NCBI GenBank assembly: GCA_020466095.1
Contig: CM035807.1
Coordinates: forward strand, 21,436,985 to 21,500,984
Direction of reading: 5' to 3'
DNA length: 64,000 nt
From: Chlorops oryzae
Lineage: Eukaryota; Arthropoda; Insecta; Diptera; Chloropidae
Below the pieces are notes generated by a model. It was not told the origin of the DNA and ran no database searches. It worked only from the letters and a program-made list of their open reading frames with translations. This document shows, one piece after another, positions 53,689 through 64,000 of this stretch (its first letter is position 1; each line of letters begins with the position of its first letter). The translations under genes and the position numbers were made by a program.

Positions 53689-55424
53689 GTCACTTTAGAT
53701 TACGGACTTAAAATGTTTGATGCTTGAAATTTAATCTAATCGTTTAACTTTCATAGGATCAAGTTAAGAACTTTTCTAAATCTTATCTTTCTTTTCGAAC
53801 ACTATACTTAGTTCGTGCCTAAAGTTAGGTTCACATGACCGAAGTTAGAATACTTGTGTAAGAGATACGCTGTTAACAATTGATTGATCTTCAAAATATA
53901 CGTAAAGCAAGCGTTGTCTGACATCCACAGATGACAAAAAAAAAAAAAAAACGATTTCGGAAAAAATCCAATAGAAGACTTTTCTCGAAAGCATTATCAG
54001 AGACAACAAAATCGTTTCTTATTCGTTTCGATATCGTTGTAGGTACTTATTGGGTAATTAGGCTTTCAGATATGCACGATCACTTCGTAAAACTCAAATG
54101 AACGCATGAAAGTCCTCAGCGTCATCAGATCGCAAAGCTCTTTTGCAATATAAGTATTTCGAATGAATGAGGAAGAATATTGTGCTAAATACAGTCGAGT
54201 CTGGATAATAATGTAAACTCCGGGTGGACATAGATTGAAGCTTCTAAATTATTTTCTTTAAAACTGAGCCTTTTTTTGTGCAACTAACATTTCAATTTTT
54301 GTTCTTATATGAACCAAAATTTGGCCTCGATGGTGTGAACAAACTCGTTAACTTGAAAACAACAAAATGTATTTATATATAAAGAAAGTAAAAAAGCCTT
54401 ACATATTTCGCAGCCGACCTTCATATTTAGAATTGTATGTGATCGTGTATGTTAGAAACATGTTATGCTGCCATACCTTTTTCGGCCACAAAATAATAAT
54501 AAATCTCGGTACAAACTAAATTACATACAATTATATCGCAAATTAAGCCTCCTCAGTCAATAATCACTAGGTAAAAAATCAAGAAAAATGTCGATATTTC
54601 CGTTTGTTCGATGGAAGGTAAATTCGAACAACTTTCGCCTTTTAATCGAGTACCGGTTCTTATTATTACATAATCAATAAAATTTAACATTCAACGAGTC
54701 ATTATGGCAAATGATCATATGGCTAGCGTACATACTTCAAAAAGAATTTAAAAAAAAATTTTTTTTTAATTCAAAAATAGTTTTAAAAAAACCCTACGAA
54801 CGTACACCCACCTGCGAGAAATAAATTGACATACGTAAGTGATCGTTTCGGTCTACGGCGGTACAAATTCGAATTTTCGCTTATTACGTGCTGACCGAGC
54901 GAATTTAGAACAATGCTCGTCAGTTATTTTGCAAGCACACAAAACACAAATGACATCATTGTATGATGTCGCAGCTCGTTGTTCGCGTTGTTCGCGCCGT
55001 TCGTTGTATTCTGGTTGCTCTTCTTGTATGAACTTGTAATTGCTTTACGCAGCGAAAGCATGTTTAGCATTTGTACTTCTTGCACTTGTGTACTTACATT
55101 CTTAAACATGCCTACATACAAACGACCGAACGTACGAACGACGATTTTAGCATGCGTGCTTATGAGTGCAAAATTTTTCTGGAACTTGGAATGCCATTCA
55201 AGCAAACGGAGGCCCAATCGCATCGTTCATTATTTTGTTAATATTCGCAATTATCGCGTTTAATTTTTCCCCACAATTCAGCATGTTGTGGAAGAAAAAT
55301 GCAAACATTAAGGTGACCATCTGTTGGATTTTTTTGGAATTTTTTTTTTTTTTTAAGTAATTTAAGAAAAAAATATTCGTTAGAATTTCGCAGACTTTTT
55401 TCAAAAATTTTGAAGTTTAACATA
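53689..55424. other. Non-coding stretch
   Basis: CAGTCGAGTCTGGATAATAATG near 54193 is another pogo-like end without a fixed partner. The 54830-55300 interval is less AT-rich, with opposing open frames (54924-55223 reverse, 54979-55263 forward), neither showing a domain. Confidence 0.45.
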
Positions 55425-55610
55425 GATAAGGTTAGATAAGTGTGGCTGCGGGTGAAACACTAAAGCCTCACCTATGCCCACGATCAATGGGATAACAAAG
55501 AAAAACAGAAACAGGAAAAACGACACACTTAACATCCACGACCTTAGCTGGGAGTTGAACCAAGAACCCCTCTTATAGTAAGTTGGCATCTCAACCACCT
55601 ACGGCCGTCT
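55425..55610 (-). mobile_element. tRNA-derived SINE, copy 3 (reverse)
   Basis: On the reverse strand: GACGGCCGTAGGTGGTTGAG (A-box region, diverged), ATGCCAACTTACTATAAGAG, B-box-like GGTTCAACTCC, CAGCTAAGGTCGTGGATG, the TTTCTGTTTTTCTT linker, CCCATTGATCGTGG, then GTGAGGCTTTAGTGTTTCACC and GCAGCCACACTTATC. Near full length and the best model of the unsplit SINE in this window. Confidence 0.8.
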
Positions 55611-58600
55611 AAAAAGTAAGATAAAAATTAGTGGAAAACTGTGAAATACTGTAGACTGTGCACGCAGAAAAAAAAACATGTTTAAGAATTATTAAGAATT
55701 ATTTTAATCGTGAAAAATTTTACTAGAGGTGGACGGCCGAACAAAATAGTTTTCGCCCTTTGATGTAAAAGATCACAAGAACAAGAACGGCAAAGTACTT
55801 AGTGTGCTAAGCACTAACTAAATTCGGTATCAATATTTGATTAGAGAGCTCCACACCCTTACCGTCTCAGAGTGTGCTTGATTGATTACTTATCATGATT
55901 AAGCAAGTTTCCTTTTTTTAATATTCCTTTTCACTGTTCTCTTTTGTAGTTTTTTTATGGGATATTTCTAGCGATTGTCACGTGAAATAGTGGCCCATTC
56001 AAAATACAAAAGAATAGGACAGAAAAAAAATACACGCGTTGTTAACCTCTGGTCACCTTAATTCAAATTTTTGCAGCATAATCACACTCTCAAAGCAGAG
56101 ATTCTGTGACTTAATAATGCAAAGGAAAATCAAAAAAAAAACAAATTTAACCTCATGTTAAATAAAAAAGTAGCATTCTTTTTAATAGTTATTTTTTAAT
56201 TTAATTTAATTTTTTATTTTTTTTAGTTTATCATGGGTTTGTTTTTTTTGCCAAAATTTACACCGATGCAGCGGAAAAATTGTACGGCAAATGCTTTTCA
56301 TAAAATTTTGACACATTTCTTCTACAAATATTCGTAGGTGAAGCTGGATGACCTAAAAAATGATGTTCGCTAATTGTTCAATTCTCCAGCGAATGTCAGC
56401 TCAACGCAACGCAACTCAACTCTTCACCTTCGCAGTTATCTCTCTCTATTATTCTCCATTATTTGATCAATGAGAATATGATGTAAAGAGTCTTTTATTT
56501 GATTTATTAGTATTTTTTATTTATTTATTTTTATTTTTTTTTTTGCCAATTTCACTTCGAACCAAGCCAAACGACATGCGGTAGCATGTGTAAACAAGCC
56601 TCGATGTCGTCTAACACCTCCACGCGATTCCTATTCTAGCGAATTCGTTCCACTTTTGCTAATCATTCAATACTTTGCGAGTTTGCTCTTGCTTGCGCAC
56701 AAGCTTGTGTTACCGTTCGGTGTTACGTTAAGTGCGTGGTCGATCGGTTGCGTATGTACTTAACGTTATGGTAATTTTTGTAGTACAATTTACATAGTTT
56801 TTTCTTGCTTTTTCGCTCACACATTCAAGTAACTAAACAATTGTATTTACAAATGAGTTCAATGAACGCTTTTTTGTCTTGATAATTTTTTTCTTTTTTT
56901 TTTGCTTAAGAAAAACGAAATAATTCCTTCGCACTATTTCTGTTTTTCTGCTTTCTTAATAATGAACCATTACGCCCACCCGTGTTTGTGGTTTTTATTT
57001 AATATAATTTTTTTTTTTTATCATAAGCGAAATTTTCCTTCAACAATTTGCGCAAATAAAAAGTCTTATAATTTTTGGTTTTTTTTTTTTCTTCGAAAAA
57101 ACGCTTAAAATTTTATCTGATATCAAGTTACACTCAAAGATCTGGACGATTGGCCGACTGCAACTAAGCGTTATTTTATTGATTCTTTTTATATTTGAAC
57201 ATTGAGTACATTCGTTAATCCACGCTCGTTGGAAGAAACTTCGAGACCGGGCGAGGGGAGCTGTCTTCAAGCCATCTTTCTGTGGATATTGTTGAATGGG
57301 GGACAAAAGGAAAAAGGTCCGATGTCTGCTTTGGATAGAACTGTGAAACAACTCGCGTTCTTCTAGGGAGTCCCAATCACACTCTTTCCCTATACCTCCC
57401 TCCCTCTCTTGCTATCACTCATTCTCTCTCGCTTTCTCTCTTTTCCTCTCACTCAGTATCTCTCTCCATCTCCCTCTACACGCCAACATACTTACATATT
57501 TGAATGTAAACTCTTTTAATTGACTTTTTTATTTCGCTTCATATTACCAAAAATTCAAAGCACATGTTTTATTTTTTGAATTTCCCGGAATTCTATTTAC
57601 ATACACGTTTACGCTCACGTATTTTGAAGTTTCAATTTTTTATTTACTATTTTCATTATTTAAGGGAATGTTGAGATATTTACCAATAAGTGTTCATAAA
57701 CTAACACTTGCTTTCTAAAGTAAATATTGTGTAGCTTTTGAACCAAAGGTAGCGTCAATCGGAGAAGTACTTACCGTCAACAAAATAACATTTTTATAAA
57801 TAAATCCTTTCTTTATTGTTTATTTGTCCTTTTTAGCATAACATACGAAAAAATGTATTTTTTAACCCTTCGAACAAAATAGATTCTTAACGTATTTTGT
57901 CCCAACCGGCGTATGAGGTGTTTTATTTAATACTTTTACGTTGCTCATACGCAGAGTGTTGCTATGTTTCGGTTTTGTTACATGCACAAATGAGAAAAGA
58001 AATTTGACAAATGTTTGTAATTTTTTACTTTAATGCAAGACTTGGTACAGTAATTATCTGAACCAATAAAAAAAACATGGATTTTGTTGCTGACTTACAT
58101 ATATAAGCGATTCAACGGATTCCTAATTTTGTTTATTTTTAGTCCCGAACGGTGACTGTTTTCTTCAAGAAAGGTTTTTATGGAAGAAAAATTTTTTAGT
58201 TTATTGTTCTTAAAATAAATTCGAGTGAAGTTTGAGAATGAAACCCGTAAGAGACCATTTTGCTGGCGAACGTTTCGACCTACCGTCTGGGGTTTCAATA
58301 TATCAACATTTACGAATTTACTGACCATTGAGTCCAATTTCGACTTTCATATTTCAACTATGTACCTTTAACAGTAATTCATAATCTTGAAGTGAAGTGT
58401 TAGCGGTGACTCTTAATAGGAGCTCTTAACTGGAACCTTTGCCTTTTTAAATTCTTTTTTCAATTGCCCACTTCACTGCCCTTTGAAGATGTACTAAATG
58501 ACTGTATTATGTTAAGTTTGAATTTTCAAAAAATCAATTTTTTTGTATTCTAGAAATGTACCTAAATATACATTAACCCCCTTATTCATAATCAAAGCTG

Positions 58601-60162
58601 CGTGAATCCCTATATTATTAAATAATAAATTATGTACTTAAAAAATTTTTTTTGTTACTAAAAGGAGAGGCCCATAAAATGTTTGATCGAGTTTTGTGTC
58701 ACTGGTTTAAAGACTTACAACACTTGTCGCATCTCTGGGGATAATATGTTAATTTTATCATATGAAGAATCCGTGAGTTATTCTACTTAAATAAATAAAA
58801 AAAAAAAAACAGGAAGGTTATATAAAATAAAAGAATAACAAAAAATTTCGCATTCATTCAAAAGAATCTTGACTCAGATAACAATTTCCGTACAAGACAT
58901 ATCGTTCAAAACACTGAAGAAAATCAACGGGTTGAAAGACCCTTGCGGGTGTAAGATAAAGAACTTGGCCCTTTCTCTACAGAGTTGAATTTTGTCAAGA
59001 AACCGCGATCGCGTAGAAAATTTAATTTTTTATTGCTCAGCATAAAGTTGATAAATGGCGTCTTAAATTAGCACCTCTGTCTCAGATGTATTTTTTTTTT
59101 ATATGTACGTTTAACATAAGCCAAATAAATGACGTTGAATCACGTGTGACTTTTGCTATTTAAAAATGGACGCTTGTGCCTATGTGAATTTGCATGTAAA
59201 CAATAAGAATTTTAATTGCCGAATACGTGGAGGCGGACACCCACTTTTTTATATTTTTCTTATTCAAATATTACTTTATTTACCGCTTGTAAATTCTCAA
59301 AAGATATGCCTTCGCACGTGTAAGTTATTTACGATAATGTGTTGGCCGAATCAATGAACTCAATAAACATTATGTCATTAGCATTAGGTACACGAGGAAC
59401 GATTGCCGTAAAAAAGCAAGATATGAAATATAAGTAAAAATTTTAATTTTTATATATTTTTTTTCCATTTTTTTTTTTACTTTTTTTATAGCAGAAATAA
59501 TTCAAATCCGGCCTTTGTCCTCTGTTTATGTTTTAGAATAATTGTGATTAAATTTTTCAAAGATTTTCCGAAAGTTCGGCAATATTGCTTTTTTCCTGCT
59601 TTTCTTTTCTTCTTAAGGTGCTTCCGCACAGGGCAATTAAAGCGCTTTTACTTCCATAAGAATCAAGTTTTCTTGCTCAAAAACATTTTGTCAAGAAGAA
59701 TTTGGCTTGCTGGAAATGTTTTTTGATCAACATCATTTAGCAAGCGAAAGTAAAATACTCTTGCGCTTTACTTGCCAAGTGGGGAAGCACATTTGTACTA
59801 ATTCTAAAAGTGAAGATTATACTCAATGCATTTTGTACTTATTAATATCTCATAAATGCCTTTATCTGAAAATGGCACTTCTTACCTTCATTAGTGTTAT
59901 TCTGTGGTTCAGTTTTACCTCTCCTCTTTTAGCCTTCCAGAGCTTAACAGAGCTTTAGAAAGTTTCACGTCTTCTAGTCAATTTACCAGAAGGGATCACA
60001 CCTCCATTTAAAAAATCGACTAGACTATCAAGAAAGGGTCTACTTTCTCCTCAAAGCAGTCGTTAAGTTGTCTATGAAGGGATTTGTTTTACTTAGTGAC
60101 TATCTCCAGTTCTGTCAGAAATGAAGCAGAAATGAAAAGCTTCATATAAAAAAGTCTCTTTA
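55611..60162. other. Long non-coding stretch
   Basis: No gene or clear transposon recognised. Poly-T tracts at 56210-56225, 56530-56545, 57075-57092 and 59460-59480; CT-rich run at 57380-57475. Small open frames (e.g. 59166-59357, 59707-59958) have no domain. Confidence 0.5.
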
Positions 60163-60945
60163 GAAAAAGGTATAGCACTACACATAAGCATAGTGATTTG
60201 GCCCCCGAAGCCTATTTCGACGAAAGTTATTTTGCAGTTTAGGTCAATGCAAAACATTTAATTTGCGCCGAGTTTTGGCTCTTTATCTCCTACAGGCCTT
60301 GAATATCCTTGAAAAAATAGTTTAGAGCAATTTTTTAAAAATCATATCCAAGACAATAATAAAGATAGAATGTTCATTCAAAAACCCACATATAGAAAAT
60401 AAATTAGAAAATATTACAAAAATATTTTTCAAGCAATTTTGCTAAAACCAGTACATGCTCCCGTGGAAGGATATTTTTTCATGACCATTTTTTTTTGTTC
60501 CAGAAATGGTACAACTTACGCAAAATACACAGAAATAGAGTTTTATGATAAAATTAAGTATGTTAAGTTTCAATACCCAAATCCGCCTGCAACATTCTTA
60601 AAAATAACAATTTAAAACAATGTTGCATACTTCTCGGCTATACCTGTGATTGATATGCATCAATATGATTTTTCCGTACAGTCATATCATGTGAATTTTT
60701 GTAACAAACAAAAAAGAAGAATAAAAAATTGCTTAATCCTATAGAAAAATCTAACCACAGTCGAAATTATCCCCAATTGCACTGAAAAATCTATTTGAAA
60801 TAAAAAGGATATTTCCGACTGCGGCCCCAGAAAAAGGGATATTAAAGCTCGTTTTACTTTTCGACAGGTATTATCTAAAATCACTGTAGGAAGCATTTTT
60901 AAGGTTCCTGTTACGAAGTTTCCTTGAGATATCCTTGAAAAATAT
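60163..60945 (-). repeat. Dispersed repeat, copy 2 (inverted relative to 25 kb)
   Basis: Reverse-complement copy of 24967-25735, with the full order of blocks conserved. The reverse frame at 60687-61028 overlaps its outer end but is not conserved in copy 1, so it is not a gene. Confidence 0.8.
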
Positions 60946-63179
60946 TCTTTGGTAAAGGTAATAATGAAACAAACGTTGGTTGGAGATAGCCCCTTAAATA
61001 TGGAATTCTCTATCTCCGAACAAAACAAATGATCAATTCTAAATCACTTCAATGCACTTGACAGGAATAAGTACTGGTAGCTCTGTGAAGAGTTAAAGTG
61101 CTGCAAAACTTAGACCCATGCTTTTTAATAATGCTTCTTTCGCTAGAAGGATGATCACTCATCCCTTCGAATATGTTATCAAAAAAGGAAAACATCCAAG
61201 TTTGTTTGATCTTACGTGATGATCATGGCACGCCACATGATGGTGGTCCCCTTTCGAGAGTCAATAATAAAGCTTTAAGAAAAAAACTAAATAAAACTAC
61301 ATAATCGCAGATAGCAATGTTAAAAAATAAATAAATATAAATAAATGTAAATTAAACAAAGTACTTGGACGAAGACTATGACAATCGTACAATCTCAAAT
61401 CAACTCTCAAATAAAAAATTGATTTCCATTTTCCCCCAATTTCGTACTTATCTGCTGCAAAAATGAAAAAAGGAAAAAAACTTGAACGATAAGGTTTTGT
61501 TACAAAAGTTGAAGGGCAAAAAAATAAATGAATAAGCCAGAAATCGAAAGGTCGGTAATGCTCAGATAAAGTGTGGAACACGCCATCTAATTCTGTCAGT
61601 TTGCTGATAATGATTTTTTTCTTCTTTTTTTGTCACTCGGATTGGCAGACAAGAAGTCGAAATATGAAATAATATACATAATATGAGAGAGAGAGAGAGT
61701 GAGAGTTCTTTCTCGTTTGCCTTTTTAACATGGATAAGAGTAAATATTTTCCGCCCTCGTATGTATTCTAACATTCCGCACAAAAACCGTAATATCACTG
61801 TGTAAATTAAAAGATGAAAAAACTAATTTAAAAAAAGGAAATGAAAATACGAAGAGAGCAAAAGGAGATCGGACTTTTTATTACAGAGCAGAGTAAACGA
61901 ACAAAAAAGCACGAGTGAATCCGAAAAATTGCGCAATACATGCGATCGCGCGCTGTGTTGTCTCTTATTATTTTATTTTATTTTTTTAAGAATTTACGTA
62001 AGCACATATTATCTGCAAAAGCAAAGAGGGAGAACGAAGCGAAATGAAATGAAATGAGCAAAAAAAAAAAAAAAAGAAAAGAAATATTGAACATTAAGAC
62101 TCGAGAACGCGTTCTTTGCGAATTGATTTCATTCGAATTCTTCTGAGTTAGATATTGTTATATCGCTTCTTATCGCTTCTAGTTTTTTTTTTTTCATTAA
62201 TTTTTTTATTAATTTTTATTTCTTTAATTTGGTTTTTGCAAACTGCATTCGGCAAAAGTAAAATCAAAATCAACAAGAGTCGTTATCGGGCGCTTTTAAT
62301 CGTTGATCGCGCATTTTTAATTCACTTTCGCTGAGCGATGAAATCGAAAGTGTTGCGACCACACGCGTTCTCTGCACATAAAAACAAACAAGTACTCACA
62401 TACAAGCACACAAACATTGACAGCGTAAATATTTGCATTTTGTAGTGTCTCAACACACATGCGGTTGACGTTTAGTGAATTGCGATCGATCAATGATCAC
62501 TGATCGGCGATCGTCGTTGAGCGGTTTAATTTGATTTATTATTGACGCTACAACTCGACTGCATCTCATTGACAGCCAATTTCATTGACACCTGTTGAGA
62601 ACGGTCGGTGATCCTGCTTGATTATAAAGAGTTTTATTTTCTGTTGCATTTTTCAGAAGAGATTTTATTTGAATTTTAATAAGTTTTTAATTAATATTTC
62701 TCCTTTTAATTTGAAAGTAATATGCATGAAATAATATGTAATTAAAAAATAATATTAAATAATATATTGATTAACTGCAATTACGAATGTTTTATACAAT
62801 ATGTAAACAAAGTAAAAATAGATTCTAATCACTCGAGAGATTCTAAAGAAGAAAAAGTTTTAAAAAAAATACACACAGAGCCAAATAGAAAAGAGACCGC
62901 ATAAGAAAGTACAAGCCAAAACCGTGAGAGAATCAAGAGGTCGTGATTTTTTATCATCGTTTCACCTAAATCGATTTTTTCTTAATGTCCTTTATCCAGT
63001 TCACAGCTCTTTTCACGTCTTTCTTCGTTTACTTCATGATTGACCCATTGCTGATAGATCTTCTCTCTTGCCCAGTTCTCGATCCAGCAATCGCATATCA
63101 ATGTATCCCTCACAGTGCCGCTCTGAGCATTTGCCCGCCCTGCCACCTTCTTCATAAAGCACCCTTTTTTGGATTGGTT
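60946..63179. other. Non-coding stretch
   Basis: A short GA microsatellite at 61684-61704 and A-rich tracts near 62057-62085. 62280-62600 is less AT-rich with ATCGATC/GATCGCG clusters, possibly regulatory, but no motif set supports a call. Confidence 0.45.
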
Positions 63180-63187
63180 CCTGGTAC

Positions 63188-63965
63188 CAGTGTTGCCAGA
63201 AGAAAAATAAAAATTCCCTACAAACTACATAAAAATTCCCTAAAGTTCTTTACGCAGCAAAAAAAATCTTTACGTTTTTCCCTACGAAAAATATCATTAA
63301 ATTTTCTAGAATAATATGCCTCTTCCATATTAAATTGTGTTAGTGGTCGTGAATAGGGTAGGGTACTAGTTTTGTGAACCTATAATGTCTTTTGAATTCA
63401 TTTTTGTTCGTAAAAAACAAAAAAAAAACATTTTTTCTTGGGTAAATCCATATTAGCACACGAGTATGGCTCGATTCTTTTGGTAGTTATTCGAATCGAC
63501 TTAAATGATTAAATATATTTAATTTTGACCTCATATTATTTCACCTTTTTATTAATTTCTATACTTACACAATGATCAATCTCAGCCAAAATGGAAACGG
63601 CTAGTCGCGGCTCCTGAGTCACACATACAGTAATATATGTCGCCCAATTCCGTGGAACTTTGTGAAATAACGATGCCAAAGTAGAGGTGACATAATATCG
63701 AGAGTTTTTTAATTTGTAGACTATCGATGAATACCGATAGTGTTTACTGAACTTTTTTACACGAGCACAGTTTGGCTGGCATAAATTTTCTTGTCGTTCT
63801 AATTATTTAACAAGCAAACTTCTTGGAATTGTATGTAATATTTAAGAAATCTAAAATTCCCTACATTTTGCCGATTTGGAAAAATCTGTCCTTTTTTCCC
63901 TACAAGCAATTTTTCTCCCAAAAAATCCCTAAAATAGGGAAATTTCCCTACGAATGGCAACACTG
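63188..63965. mobile_element. Non-autonomous hAT element, 778 bp, exact 8-bp target duplication
   Basis: TIR CAGTGTTGCCA (63188-63198) is perfectly mirrored by TGGCAACACTG (63955-63965). CCTGGTAC flanks both sides (63180-63187, 63966-63973), identical. Both define a hAT insertion. Subterminal regions carry repeated TCCCTA motifs (at least three near the left end, at least four near the right, including TAGGGAAATTTCCCTA), like the clustered transposase-binding sites known in hAT elements. No transposase frame; the open frame 62985-63314 merely crosses the left end. Confidence 0.88.
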
Positions 63966-64000
63966 CCTGGTACCTTCAAATTGAAAGCTTTTTTTGTTTA

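Overview
The window looks like AT-rich, non-coding nuclear DNA of a higher fly (Diptera, Cyclorrhapha). A tephritid fruit fly is my best guess, but no host gene is visible to prove it. The grounds are the long A/T runs, the abundant CAA/TTG, CA and GA microsatellites, several insect-type transposon families, and one fly-type core promoter candidate (Inr plus MTE). No host protein-coding exon, rRNA, functional tRNA gene, bacterial operon or CRISPR array could be supported. Nearly all long open frames are either low-complexity repeat translations or decayed transposon proteins. The window is most simply a large intron or intergenic region.

Layout. 1-5.6 kb: two copies of a Helitron-like (HINE/DINE-1-type) element, small TIR elements and a tRNA-derived SINE head. 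7.3-8.0 kb: a GA-rich block. 8.87-10.17 kb: a structurally complete Tc1/mariner element with a broken transposase. 12.7-17.2 kb: small inverted-repeat elements and AT-rich simple sequence. 18.2-21.4 kb: a decayed non-LTR retrotransposon (CR1/Jockey-group reverse transcriptase). 25-26.1 kb: a dispersed repeat followed by a 16-bp minisatellite with a higher-order unit. 28-32 kb: a SINE copy and MITEs. 35.4-41.5 kb: a nested cluster built on a long inverted repeat. Its left arm is interrupted by a PIF/Harbinger-like element and its right arm by a HINE-like element, and each arm preserves the empty site of the other's insertion. The 2.1-kb spacer between the arms carries the promoter candidate. 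43.4-45.3 kb: a CpG-rich, promoter-like block. 46-48.5 kb: hAT and pogo-like MITEs. 50.6-51.2 kb: the 3' end of an RNase H-bearing LINE. 52.8-53.3 kb: a 10-bp-period satellite. 55.4 kb: a reverse-strand SINE. 60.2-60.9 kb: an inverted copy of the 25-kb repeat. 63.2-64.0 kb: a non-autonomous hAT element with an exact 8-bp target duplication.

There is no visible pathway or gene system. The functional content is mobile-element biology (transposase, endonuclease/RT, RNase H, pol III promoter, transposon ends) plus possible regulatory DNA. I found no undescribed defence or biosynthetic system. The most informative structures are the reciprocal empty sites in the inverted repeat, the exact-TSD hAT elements, the DD37E-type transposon, and the two short-period satellites.
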